Source of the DNA: Ignavigranum ruoffiae | Lineage (GTDB): Bacteria > Bacillota > Bacilli > Lactobacillales > Aerococcaceae | DNA: 64,000 nucleotides | Direction: 5' to 3' | Assembly (NCBI RefSeq): GCF_900110675.1 | Contig: NZ_FOEN01000004.1 | Location: forward strand, 74,294-138,293 | Part shown: one piece after another, positions 26,250 to 34,580 of the stretch | Layout: each line of letters opens with the position of its first letter | How positions within the stretch are numbered: the first letter of the stretch is position 1 | Notes under the pieces: generated by a model | What the model was told of the DNA's origin: nothing | Databases searched by the model: none | What the model saw: the letters and a program-made list of their open reading frames with translations, nothing else | Program-made: the position numbers and the translations under genes

Positions 26250-26868
26250 AAATAGCTTGCCTTATCGGGCGATTGCTAAGACCAATCGAAAACGTATCTT
26301 AAAAGAATATCGGGAACGGATTGAAAATCAAAATTTTTCAATTCTAGCCAGTAATTGTATGGCTGGTTTCTTCTACCATGATTTAGCACATCCTTTTTTA
26401 AGTCCAACCATCAATTTATATCTAGATGGGCCTGATTATATTAAATTTCTAAAAGATTTAGATAGCTATTTAAATTTAGAAATAGAAGCCCATCCTCAAT
26501 CTGACAGTTATTCGTATCCTTTGGGACTTCTAGGTGACTTGTCCCTCCATTTTGTCCATTATGATTCTTTGGCAGAGGCGATTGCTAAATGGCAAGAGCG
26601 CAAAGAACGGCTTAACCTAGATAATTTATTTGTCGTAGCGACTGATCGAGATGGTATGACTATTGATTTAATCAGGGAGTTTGATGCCTTAGACTATCCC
26701 CACAAGGTTGTTTTTACTCATCAGGATTATCCTGAACTTCAATCCGCCTTCTATATTCCTGGTTTTGAAGACCAGGGCATGGTCGGGGAATTAAACCTTT
26801 ATAGAAATCTACGCGGTGAACGTTTATATGATCAATTTGATTTTGTCTCCTGGCTTAATCAAAAATAA
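26236..26868 (+). CDS. DUF1919 exopolysaccharide-cluster protein
   Basis: 210 residues matching the DUF1919 pattern: ILASNCMAGFFYHDLAHPFLSP-like start (residues 33-54), NLYLDGPDYIKFL, and a later DRDGMT and VFTHQDYP. The family is found almost only in polysaccharide clusters and has no proven biochemical role. The frame extends to a TTG at 26218, but ATG 26236 is chosen because AAGGAGAAG (26221-26229) precedes it. No signal peptide or membrane segment is seen, so it is probably cytoplasmic. Overlap with the pyruvyltransferase gene suggests coupled synthesis. Confidence 0.85.
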   Translation: MKSIRNSLPYRAIAKTNRKRILKEYRERIENQNFSILASNCMAGFFYHDLAHPFLSPTINLYLDGPDYIKFLKDLDSYLNLEIEAHPQSDSYSYPLGLLGDLSLHFVHYDSLAEAIAKWQERKERLNLDNLFVVATDRDGMTIDLIREFDALDYPHKVVFTHQDYPELQSAFYIPGFEDQGMVGELNLYRNLRGERLYDQFDFVSWLNQK

Positions 26869-26904
26869 GGATTTGATTAGCCATGGTGTTTGTTGGGAGG
26901 TAGC

Positions 26905-28410
26905 ATGGAAAACAGGCAATTAAAGCTCGGCGTGATATTATCTTATCTGTCAATGAGCTTGAAAATCATTATTTCTTTAATCTATACGCCAATCATGTTG
27001 CGGATTCTGGGCCAACAAGAATATGGGTTATATCAGTTGGTAATATCTGTGATATCGAATTTAAGTATTCTAAATATCGGATTTGGCTCGGCTTATATTC
27101 GTTTTTTTGCCCAGTTTCGGGCTCAGAAGACAGCTAAGGAATTGGCTAATATGAATGGCTTGTTTTTTGCTATCCTTTCCATTTTAGCCGTGTTTACCAT
27201 TATTTTAGGCTTTTGGCTTGGCTTTCAGCCGAGTTTGGTCTTTGGCCAAGGACTTCAAGCTGATGAGTTGCGTTTAGCGCAAGAGTTATTATTTATCTTG
27301 GTCATTATGTTAGGTTTTTCTTTTATTAATTTGCTTTTTAATAGTTATATTATTGCGAATGAGAAATTCTCTGTTCAAAGAGGCTTAGATTTGTTGCAAA
27401 CCTTGGCCAGTCCCTTATTGCAACTTCCTTTATTATTGCTAGGGTTAGGTTCTCGAGGAATCGTAATTGGTACGACGATTACTAGTTTATGTATTTATTC
27501 TTATAATATTTATTATTGCTATCGCCGGCTCAACTTTCGCATGTCTTGGCAAGCCATTGATTGGTCGCTCCTCAAAGAAATTGGTCACTATTCTTCCTTT
27601 ATTTTCTTAGCGATGATTATTGATCAAATTAATTGGAACGTCGATGTCTACCTGGTTGGTCGCTTTTATGGAACTGTAGCAACCGCGGTCTATTCGATTG
27701 CTGAGTTGATGGACGGTTATTTCCGTCAATTCTCTTCATCCTTCTCTAGTTTACTGACACCCAGAATTCATACCCTCGTCAGTGAGAATATTTCCGACCG
27801 AGCCTTAACCGAATTCTTTATCAAAATGGCACGCATCCAGTTCTTAATTATGGCGCTGATTGCTTCAGGATTTATTTTCTTTGGCCAAGCCTTTATTTAT
27901 AAATGGGCCGGCCCTGAATATCAAGACTCTTTCTATATTTCACTGGTTCTAATCCTGCCATTATTAGTTCCGATTATTCAAAATGGGGGCATTGAAATTC
28001 GTCGAGCTAAGAATCAACATCAGTTTTATACCAAAGTCTCTTTCATTACAGCTCTGATGAATGTTGGTTTTACCATTATTTTATTAAATTTCTTACCAGC
28101 GATTGGGGCGGCGATTTCGACCTCAGTCACCTTATTAATCAATTCAATTATCTTAAATATTAACTATCACCGGTCGATGAATTTAGATATGATTTACTTT
28201 TGGCGCGAGATTCTTTCTTTATTTAAGGGAATGATTCTACCAATAGTTATGGGAACAATATTCAATGTATTTGTCGATTTAAATGATATGCTTCTCTTCG
28301 TCCTTTGTGGCATAATGTATGTGTTCATTTATGGGATATCCATGTGGTTCCTAGCCATGAATGCCTATGAGAAGTCCTTAGTAAAAAATATTTTAGGGAT
28401 AGGTGATTAA
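26905..28410 (+). CDS. wzx: Wzx flippase (MATE/polysaccharide transport superfamily)
   Basis: 501 residues with about 12-14 membrane segments along the whole length. The N-terminus GVILSYLSMSLKIIISLIYTPIMLRILGQQEYGLYQL is typical of PST-family flippases, with the charged IRFFAQFRA loop after it. It moves the undecaprenyl-linked repeat unit across the membrane for Wzy. In-frame TTGs upstream are disregarded because GGGAGG (26895-26900) precedes ATG 26905. Its end overlaps the following gene by eight bases. Confidence 0.92.
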   Translation: MENRQLKLGVILSYLSMSLKIIISLIYTPIMLRILGQQEYGLYQLVISVISNLSILNIGFGSAYIRFFAQFRAQKTAKELANMNGLFFAILSILAVFTIILGFWLGFQPSLVFGQGLQADELRLAQELLFILVIMLGFSFINLLFNSYIIANEKFSVQRGLDLLQTLASPLLQLPLLLLGLGSRGIVIGTTITSLCIYSYNIYYCYRRLNFRMSWQAIDWSLLKEIGHYSSFIFLAMIIDQINWNVDVYLVGRFYGTVATAVYSIAELMDGYFRQFSSSFSSLLTPRIHTLVSENISDRALTEFFIKMARIQFLIMALIASGFIFFGQAFIYKWAGPEYQDSFYISLVLILPLLVPIIQNGGIEIRRAKNQHQFYTKVSFITALMNVGFTIILLNFLPAIGAAISTSVTLLINSIILNINYHRSMNLDMIYFWREILSLFKGMILPIVMGTIFNVFVDLNDMLLFVLCGIMYVFIYGISMWFLAMNAYEKSLVKNILGIGD

Positions 28411-29005
28411 TATCGTACGAATGCTGTGGCAAGCTTTGAAAGGCTTGATTAAAATCGCCCTGATTTGTTTGGTAGCCTTTATGGTTGTCATGTATTTCAA
28501 CTTAGATGTGGGGACAAATCCGCAAAAGGCCGATGTTATTATTGTTCCTGAAGGACAAATTTTGCGGGGCATGAAGGCGGTCAAGTTGCTAAATCAAGAC
28601 TATGCTCGTAGTCATAAAATTATTGTCTCTCCTCTGAATCGAGCTTCGGGCACCTTGAAACAAACCTATCATGATATTGGTGCCAGCCAGGATAGTATTG
28701 TGGCGGAGCCCAATGCTACTAGTACCTGGACCAATGCGACTCAGACGATTAAATTGATGAAAGAACAAGGCTGGAAATCGGCCATCGTTGTAACTTCAGA
28801 TTTCCATACCCGTCGAACTAAGCTAGCCTTTGACCGAGCCGCTCAAGGAACCGACATGACCTTCACCATTGTTTCAGCTTATGCTGACCATGAGGGTCAA
28901 GAAGTTAAGTATTACCAAGATGGTGAGAATTTGAAACTTTCTGTCCAAGAAATTTTTAAATTGGTGGGTTATTATTTGTATTTATATGAGTGGGTAGATA
29001 TATAA
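28403..29005 (+). CDS. DUF218/YdcF-like membrane protein
   Basis: 200 residues with one N-terminal membrane segment (about 14-32) and a DUF218 domain (SanA/ElyC/YdcF). The recognisable parts are ADVIIVPEG, the E-x-x-S-x-x-T-x-x-N signature in EPNATSTWTNAT and VVTSDFHTRR. The SGG loop usual in the family is replaced by SPLNRASG. The domain is thought to face the outside and has been tied to envelope polymer metabolism, but the reaction is not known. GTG start, with AGGGATAG just upstream. Its position after wzx suggests a role in a late EPS step. Confidence 0.82.
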   Translation: MINIVRMLWQALKGLIKIALICLVAFMVVMYFNLDVGTNPQKADVIIVPEGQILRGMKAVKLLNQDYARSHKIIVSPLNRASGTLKQTYHDIGASQDSIVAEPNATSTWTNATQTIKLMKEQGWKSAIVVTSDFHTRRTKLAFDRAAQGTDMTFTIVSAYADHEGQEVKYYQDGENLKLSVQEIFKLVGYYLYLYEWVDI

Positions 29006-29018
29006 GAAGGAGATTAAC

Positions 29019-30200
29019 ATGATACATATTGGCCCCATCCAAAAACAACAGCAGGCGGATCACGCTCGCGTCTGGGCACCTGTCAAGATTGGCTTAGATA
29101 GTGAACATGAATTATTTTTTCAGGTTGATTCAGCCTATTTCGATGCTTTAACCGATCAGCGTTCCGATGGTTTCGTGGTTTCCTTACTGCCCTTAGCCTT
29201 GGCTAGGGGAGAGGATATTCATTTTGAAACACCGATGTCGCAGCAATTGTATTTTCAAATGAAGCATTTTTTGATTCCGACTTTAGTGAAGAAGGGCTTT
29301 GGCAAAGCTTTCTCACTTAATGGACCTAGTAGATCGGACCAGCTAAATTCACAAAATGGCGCGGGGACAGGGTTTTCAGCTGGGGTTGATTCCTTATATA
29401 CTTTCCTAGCGAATCGTCAACATGCTGAAGATCGCTTTCGTTTAACCCATCTGACCTTATTCAATGTGGGGTCCCATGGCGATTATGGAGGGGAAGAAGC
29501 CTACCAAATGTTTAAGGATCGAAGTCAACTGTCGATCAAATTTGCTGAAGAAGAGGGTTATCCACTCATATTATTACATTCGAATATTAGTGAAATTCTG
29601 CAAATGCCTTTTATAGCCAGTCATACTTTTCGCACCATTGGGGCGGTATTGACCTTACAGAATTTATTTTCAGTATATTACTTTTCTTCAGGGTATCCAG
29701 CCGTGCTCGATTTTAATACGGGGGATACGGCAAGCTTTGATTTGTGGAGTTTACCACTCTTATCGACGGAAAGTACTCAAGTATATTCTTTTGATGGTTA
29801 TTCAGCACGGCAAGATAAATTAAAGCAGATTGCTGATTCAAGCATTGCTCAGAAATACTTAAACGTTTGTCAGGTCTCTGATGTAAATTGTGGCCAGTGT
29901 GAGAAATGTCGGCGCACTCAATTAGGACTCTATGCCTTAAAGCATTTGGATGATTATCAGCAGGTGTTTGATGTTGCTCGTTTCAAGAAGCATCTTAACC
30001 GTGAATTGGGCTTTCTCTTGTTTATGAGGCAACAAAAGGGGAGTGCTCGTCCCTATAATGAAATCTATCAGAGTTTAAAGGACAATGGTCTACCCATTCC
30101 GCTCTCAGCCTATGGTCATCAACTGGTCTATTATTTCAAACACCTATTCAGAAATAACGAATGGGCCAAAAGTTTCTATTTTAAATATCTGAAAAAATAA
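29019..30200 (+). CDS. PP-loop ATP pyrophosphatase-like protein (QueC/ExsB superfamily-like)
   Basis: 393 residues, last gene of the EPS operon. Residues 119-125 (FSAGVDS) form a PP-loop, the ATP pyrophosphatase motif of QueC, ThiI and GMP synthetase, here with Ala for the usual Gly. Near the C-terminus Cys284, Cys291, Cys294 and Cys297 (NCGQCEKC) match the zinc-binding C-xn-CGxCxxC of QueC. The first 110 residues are an extra domain not present in QueC. No queuosine genes are near. QueC-type enzymes adenylate a carboxylate; in a cluster with a nearby uronate-forming dehydrogenase the protein might amidate a sugar acid, which is purely inferred. AGAAGGAG precedes the start. Confidence 0.7.
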   Translation: MIHIGPIQKQQQADHARVWAPVKIGLDSEHELFFQVDSAYFDALTDQRSDGFVVSLLPLALARGEDIHFETPMSQQLYFQMKHFLIPTLVKKGFGKAFSLNGPSRSDQLNSQNGAGTGFSAGVDSLYTFLANRQHAEDRFRLTHLTLFNVGSHGDYGGEEAYQMFKDRSQLSIKFAEEEGYPLILLHSNISEILQMPFIASHTFRTIGAVLTLQNLFSVYYFSSGYPAVLDFNTGDTASFDLWSLPLLSTESTQVYSFDGYSARQDKLKQIADSSIAQKYLNVCQVSDVNCGQCEKCRRTQLGLYALKHLDDYQQVFDVARFKKHLNRELGFLLFMRQQKGSARPYNEIYQSLKDNGLPIPLSAYGHQLVYYFKHLFRNNEWAKSFYFKYLKK

Positions 30201-30202
30201 AA

Positions 30203-30224
30203 AAGCTAAGCCAAGGCTTAACTT
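30203..30224 (-). terminator. Terminator of the opposing acetyltransferase gene
   Basis: On the minus strand AAG-TAAGCC pairs with GGCTTA-CTT around a 2-nt centre (with one mismatch), followed by a T-run made by the A-tract at 30192-30204. It may also work weakly for the EPS operon. Confidence 0.6.
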
Positions 30225-30234
30225 ATATGGATGA

Positions 30235-30726
30235 TTAATGTTGAACTTTATTAGAATCAAATGGATAAAAATGATTATCTAAAGATTCTTTATGAATTAA
30301 GCGAACAGGTTGACTGACAACAATAGTATGATCAGGAATATCATCAACGACAACAGCATTGGCCCCAATTCTTACATTGTTACCGACGGTCACATTCCCG
30401 ATTATTTTGGCTCCAGCTCCGATATAACAGTTGTCGCCGATGCTAGGTGCCCCGTAATGCTTGGAGTCCGCCAGGGTATTGGAACCAATGGTTACTTGCT
30501 GGAAGATAACGGCATTCTTACCGATGCTTGCCCCCGAAGAAATATGAACGCCAGTAATGCCATGGGGGAAAGTGGGTCGATTGGCAAACTTGGCGGCTGA
30601 AGCAATTGAACTCCCGGAGAAAAACAGAAAAAAACTAATAATTTTACTATAGAATAAAATGAGATACGGATTCCTGGTACGACTTCTTGCTTCAATTAAA
30701 GACCAAAGCAACTTCATTCTCTCCAC
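30235..30726 (-). CDS. Serine-acetyltransferase-like hexapeptide acyltransferase
   Basis: About 163 residues of the CysE/left-handed beta-helix superfamily. The core GVHISSGASIGKNAVIFQQVTIG, APSIGDNCYIGAGAKIIGN and IGANAVVVDDIPDHTIVV is close to CysE and to EpsH-like EPS acetyltransferases, but the long N-terminal domain of true CysE is lacking. A polysaccharide O-acetyltransferase is therefore more likely than a cysteine-synthesis enzyme. It is transcribed against the EPS operon. Start: GTG 30726 or ATG 30717; GGAG lies three bases before the ATG, so neither is ideally placed. Confidence 0.82.
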   Translation of the reverse strand: MERMKLLWSLIEARSRTRNPYLILFYSKIISFFLFFSGSSIASAAKFANRPTFPHGITGVHISSGASIGKNAVIFQQVTIGSNTLADSKHYGAPSIGDNCYIGAGAKIIGNVTVGNNVRIGANAVVVDDIPDHTIVVSQPVRLIHKESLDNHFYPFDSNKVQH

Positions 30727-30765
30727 TCTTTTCTAATTAATGGTTTGGTAAATGTAGTTTAGCAA

Positions 30766-30781
30766 ATTTCGATAACGAAAT
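30766..30781. promoter_or_regulatory. Operator-like palindrome in a divergent intergenic region
   Basis: ATTTCG-ATAA-CGAAAT is a perfect 6-4-6 inverted repeat midway between the divergent acetyltransferase and SGNH genes. It may be a binding site for a regulator of both; the regulator is not identifiable. Confidence 0.4.
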
Positions 30782-30804
30782 AAACAGAAGTATTGGAGGA
30801 TATT

Positions 30805-31557
30805 ATGGCACAGAGAAATTACCAATGGATGATTCTTATCAGTATCATAGCAGCTTTGGCTGGCGGATTTACTGGTTATTATTATCAGCATCAACCAGCT
30901 CCAGAAAAATTAGCTCTTTCTTTGGGCATTGCCGATATTGGGTCGGCCAATACTGATTTTATTGGTCAGTTTCCCATGAGTCAACATCATATGAATCGGC
31001 GGACCCTCTTCGATCAATTAAAGCCGTCGACGGGTCAAACCATTTTTCTTGGAGATGAGATTATTGAAGAAGCTGAATGGCGAGATCTCCTTGGCCAGTC
31101 AGATATTTTGAATCGCGGGATTGATTTAGATACGGTTGCTGGCGTTAAAGATCGTTTGCCCCAATTATTAGATCAGCAACCTCAGCAAATTATTCTAAGT
31201 ATCGGTCGGCAAGATATCCTCCAGAATTCTGATTATTTCCAACGCGATTTTGAAGAAATCCTGGCGCTGATCAAAGAAGACAGTCCGCAAACTAAATTAA
31301 TTGTCATGGATTTAATTCCTTTAAGTCAGTCATATGCTAATAGTGACAAGCTGAATCCGGTCATTGAACAATTCAATAAGCAATTAAGCGATCTGCAAAA
31401 AGAATATGCTTTTGAACTGGTAGCGATTGGAGCTGAGTTAACCGATTCGGAAGGTTTCTTAGCTGAGGAATATTCAGCCGATGGTTGGCAGTTGAATGGT
31501 CAAGCCTATCAGAAAATTGTCCAAGCCTTGAAACCATTGCTTAAGGGAGGAGAATAA
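30805..31557 (+). CDS. SGNH-fold protein with a destroyed active site (pseudoenzyme)
   Basis: 250 residues: an N-terminal membrane segment (about 8-26) and an extracellular SGNH domain. Alignment by eye with the next gene shows the same blocks but with all catalytic positions changed: GDS is GDE (Glu85), GVND is GRQD (134-137) and DGIH is DGWQ (Gln229). The fold-defining stretches FLGDE, DTVAGV and LNGQAY remain, and the reading frame is intact with a good GGAGG site before ATG 30805. It is therefore likely a non-catalytic partner or binding protein rather than a decayed gene. An in-frame TTG at 30793 is a less likely start. Confidence 0.8.
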   Translation: MAQRNYQWMILISIIAALAGGFTGYYYQHQPAPEKLALSLGIADIGSANTDFIGQFPMSQHHMNRRTLFDQLKPSTGQTIFLGDEIIEEAEWRDLLGQSDILNRGIDLDTVAGVKDRLPQLLDQQPQQIILSIGRQDILQNSDYFQRDFEEILALIKEDSPQTKLIVMDLIPLSQSYANSDKLNPVIEQFNKQLSDLQKEYAFELVAIGAELTDSEGFLAEEYSADGWQLNGQAYQKIVQALKPLLKGGE

Positions 31558-31559
31558 GG

Positions 31560-32294
31560 ATGAAACAACATCATCTCATTAAATGGATTCTATTTCCGCT
31601 GATAAGTTTTGTTATCGCATTTGGATTAATCTACTTTGTCAAAGGGCAAGGATTATTCAATCAATCGGTAGCTTCAACCGATCAAGCTGAGGAATTAGTC
31701 AGTGAATTTCAAGCCCGTGAGAATTATCTCAATCGGGAAAGCTCCTTTGTTTATGATTCGATTAGCCAAGATAATATTATCTTTATTGGCGATAGTTTGA
31801 TTCAACGTAGCGAATGGGCCGAATTATTAAGCAATCCTAAGATTATGAACTTTGGTATCAATGGCGATACTATCGCAGGAGTTTATCGGCGGATGAACGA
31901 GATTCTTGAAAGACACCCCCAAGCGATCTTTATGCTAGTGGGGGTTAATGATCTCTATCTCAATCAATTCTCCGAAAGTGAACTGGTTAATCAATATCGG
32001 CAGACTGTCCAACGAATCCGCCAGCAATCCCCTGATAGTCAATTCTATGCCCTAAGTCTGCTACCAGTCAATCAAAGTAAATTTGCTCATCCGGTAGATA
32101 ACCAAAAAGTTGTGAGTTTCAATGGAGAGATTCAGCCCATTGTTGAATCATTGGGAGGTACATTTATTAATGTCCATCCTAAACTCTTGAATCAAGCGGG
32201 CGAATTGGATGAGAAATATACCTATGATGGGATTCACTTAAATGCTGATGGCTATACCATCTTAGCCCAAACAATACTCGATCAGATCCAGTAA
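31560..32294 (+). CDS. Membrane-anchored SGNH/GDSL hydrolase (probably acetylhydrolase)
   Basis: 244 residues. A membrane segment (about 8-28) anchors an extracellular SGNH domain with intact motifs: block I IGDSLIQRSEW (Ser79), FGINGDTIAG, block III GVNDLY (Asn130) and block V DGIHLN (Asp223, His226). The family resembles platelet-activating-factor acetylhydrolase-like esterases and probably deacetylates a wall or EPS glycan. It follows the inactive paralogue with a two-base gap, so the two are made together, perhaps as a heterodimer. A strong shared terminator follows. Confidence 0.88.
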   Translation: MKQHHLIKWILFPLISFVIAFGLIYFVKGQGLFNQSVASTDQAEELVSEFQARENYLNRESSFVYDSISQDNIIFIGDSLIQRSEWAELLSNPKIMNFGINGDTIAGVYRRMNEILERHPQAIFMLVGVNDLYLNQFSESELVNQYRQTVQRIRQQSPDSQFYALSLLPVNQSKFAHPVDNQKVVSFNGEIQPIVESLGGTFINVHPKLLNQAGELDEKYTYDGIHLNADGYTILAQTILDQIQ

Positions 32295-32363
32295 GATGAT
32301 TTGAAGTTAAACAAACGAGTGAATGCGATCGAATTATCAAGCCCTACTACTAAATTTAGCTGA

Positions 32364-32411
32364 AAAAGGACCTGCCATATTTCCCCAAAGGGTAATCTAG
32401 CAGGTCCTTTT
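32364..32411. terminator. Bidirectional terminator between convergent genes
   Basis: AAAAGGACCTGC (32364-32375) and GCAGGTCCTTTT (32400-32411) form a 12-bp perfect stem with A and T tracts on either side. It serves the SGNH pair and the opposing dehydrogenase gene. Confidence 0.85.
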
Positions 32412-32427
32412 GTGATGTCTTTTTATC

Positions 32428-33750
32428 TTACAAACGCCAGAAATTATAACCAGCTTGGACAAATTTTTCTTTATCAAGCACACTTTTAACATCAATAATG
32501 ATGCGTTCTTTTGGTTCTAATTCTGGATTAAACAAAGAGGTAATTTGTTCGAAATCTAGCTCAGTAAATTCTTTGTGGCCAACAGTAAAGACAAGAGCAT
32601 CGGCATCTTTAATGGCTTCAAGGGGACTCAGTTGTAAGTGATACTCTCTTTGAGTTTCTTCTGGATTAGCCCAAGGATCGACGACGACAGGTTGAATATG
32701 GAATTCTTCGAGACGATGGATAATATCAATCACTTTAGAATTTCGGGTATCAGGGGTATGTTCTTTAAAGGTCATGCCTAAGATGACTACTTTAGCTTCT
32801 AAAGGTTTTTTACCTGATTGAATTAACTTCTCGACGATTTTATTGGCAATAAATTCGCCCATACTGTCATTTATTTGCCGACCATTCGCAATAATCTGAC
32901 TGTGATAGCCTAGATTTTCAGCTTCATAAACAAAGTAATAAGGGTCAACACCGATACAGTGTCCACCGACTAGACCGGGTGTAAAGCCCAAGGCATTCCA
33001 TTTGGTATTCATCGCTTCAAGGACATCTTTTGAATCGATGCCCATTTTATCAAAAGCTAAGGCTAATTCATTCATAAAGGCGATATTGATATCGCGTTGG
33101 GAATTCTCAACCACTTTGGCGGCTTCGGCCACCTTGATTGAAGGCGCGCGGTGAACTCCAGCTTTAACAACAATTTCATAGACTTTGGCAATATCTTCTA
33201 GGTATTCAGGGAGAGAGGAGGAGACAATCTTAGTAATGGTTTCCAAGGTATGAACCTTATCCCCTGGATTAATCCGTTCTGGCGAATAACCTACCACAAA
33301 GTCAACGCCATGTTTTAAACCAGAACATTCCTCTAAGAGGGGGATACAAATATCTTCAGTAACGCCGGGGTAGACGGTTGATTCGTAGACGACAATCGAT
33401 CCTTTACTTAAGTTCTCTCCTAAAGTTCGGGTAGCCCCGGTGATTGGAGTTAAATCCGGCGTTTTGTCTTGGTTAATCGGGGTAGGCACTGCGACAATAT
33501 GGAAGCTGGCTTCTTTAAGGCGGCTAGGATCCGCGGTAAACATTAAGGAACTGTTTTGGATGGCTTGGTCGCCCACTTCTTGGGTAGGGTCAATTCCTTG
33601 TTGGTAAAGTTGAATCTTATGTTCATTATTATCGAAGCCAATGGTGGGAACGTGTTTGGCGAAAGCCACTGCAATTGGCATACCCACATAGCCAAGTCCA
33701 ATGACCGCTAATTTGGCCTGACCTTGGGTTAATTGTTCATATATATTCAT
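32428..33750 (-). CDS. Nucleotide-sugar 6-dehydrogenase (TviB/WbpO family)
   Basis: About 440 residues of the UDP-glucose/GDP-mannose dehydrogenase superfamily. The NAD site is VIGLGYVGMPIAVAF, the catalytic cysteine lies in GGHCIGVDPYYF, and SPERINPGD and MTFKEHTPDTRNSK are conserved. The KWNALGFTPGLVGGHC stretch is closest to TviB/WbpO enzymes, which oxidise UDP-GlcNAc or UDP-GalNAc to the uronic acid. It thus supplies an acidic sugar, presumably for the EPS. In-frame ATGs occur at 33768, 33753 and 33750; the last has GAGGA at the best distance. It is outside and opposite to the main operon. Confidence 0.92.
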   Translation of the reverse strand: MNIYEQLTQGQAKLAVIGLGYVGMPIAVAFAKHVPTIGFDNNEHKIQLYQQGIDPTQEVGDQAIQNSSLMFTADPSRLKEASFHIVAVPTPINQDKTPDLTPITGATRTLGENLSKGSIVVYESTVYPGVTEDICIPLLEECSGLKHGVDFVVGYSPERINPGDKVHTLETITKIVSSSLPEYLEDIAKVYEIVVKAGVHRAPSIKVAEAAKVVENSQRDINIAFMNELALAFDKMGIDSKDVLEAMNTKWNALGFTPGLVGGHCIGVDPYYFVYEAENLGYHSQIIANGRQINDSMGEFIANKIVEKLIQSGKKPLEAKVVILGMTFKEHTPDTRNSKVIDIIHRLEEFHIQPVVVDPWANPEETQREYHLQLSPLEAIKDADALVFTVGHKEFTELDFEQITSLFNPELEPKERIIIDVKSVLDKEKFVQAGYNFWRL

Positions 33751-33963
33751 CATAATTCCTCGCTTCATTTATAGATTTATCTGAAGTGAGCCCATTATAG
33801 CACAGATCTAGCTTTAATGACTCAATAATGTCAATCTCAGTTAATTCTTCATAAATAAGTCTAATATCTACACAAATTCTGTCCTTGGATTATAATAGGA
33901 TGAGAAGGGGGTCAAGGGAAAGAGAATTTATCAAAGTTTTAGAGGATAGAAAGGAAGAGATGG

Positions 33964-34569
33964 ATGAAACTATTAGCAATTGTGGGTAATAACGCCGATG
34001 TTTCGACGAATCGGACCTTATTACAATATATGGCCCAGCATTTCGCCGAGCAAGCAGAAATCAATTTGGCCGAGATCAAAGACATTCCAGCCTTTAATGA
34101 GCCAGCAGACCGTCAAGCTCCCCCAGAAATTATAGAATTATCTCAAAAAATTCAGGAAGCAGACGGTGTGATTATTTCTACTCCAGAATATGACCATTCC
34201 ATACCCGCTGCCTTAAAATCAGTGATTGAGTGGCTCTCTTATACTACCCGCTCCTTAATCGATAAACCGGTGATGATTACCGGCGCTTCATTAGGTGCCT
34301 TGGGATCGTCACGGGCACAAGCTCATTTACGTCAAATATTAGATGCTCCGGAAGTCAAGGCCAGGATTATGCCCAGTGCCGAATTCTTATTAGGACATTC
34401 AAAACAAGCTTTCGATGAGCAAGGGCAGTTGATTGATCAAGAAAAACGGCAAGAATTGGAGGATAATTTCAATGAATTTCTCTTATTCGTGCGTCTAACC
34501 AATCAATTACTCAGTCAGATTCGATCTAAGCATTCAGTGGATACTGAATTCCCCTATGAGTTGGACTAA
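33964..34569 (+). CDS. NADPH-dependent FMN reductase (NAD(P)H-quinone/azo reductase type)
   Basis: 201 residues of flavodoxin-like fold. The family pattern is clear: LLAIVGNN at the N-terminus for the FMN phosphate, the strand IKDIPAFN, then [25 protein letters not shown], which contains the P-E-Y-x-x-S-x-P motif, and [19 protein letters not shown]. It would pass electrons from NADPH to flavin. The N-terminal domain of the next gene is a close relative, so the pair arose by duplication, and a transfer of reduced flavin or electrons between the two proteins is plausible. It is 11 bases from the next gene. Confidence 0.9.
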   Translation: MKLLAIVGNNADVSTNRTLLQYMAQHFAEQAEINLAEIKDIPAFNEPADRQAPPEIIELSQKIQEADGVIISTPEYDHSIPAALKSVIEWLSYTTRSLIDKPVMITGASLGALGSSRAQAHLRQILDAPEVKARIMPSAEFLLGHSKQAFDEQGQLIDQEKRQELEDNFNEFLLFVRLTNQLLSQIRSKHSVDTEFPYELD

Positions 34570-34580
34570 GGAGGATTAGC

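Noticed and set aside
7340-30200. Recent transposon insertion in the EPS cluster
   Set aside because: No transposase, terminal repeats or gene fragments were found; overlaps and short gaps are intact throughout.
30235-30726. True CysE serine acetyltransferase
   Set aside because: The N-terminal helical domain of CysE is missing and the setting is polysaccharide synthesis, not cysteine synthesis.
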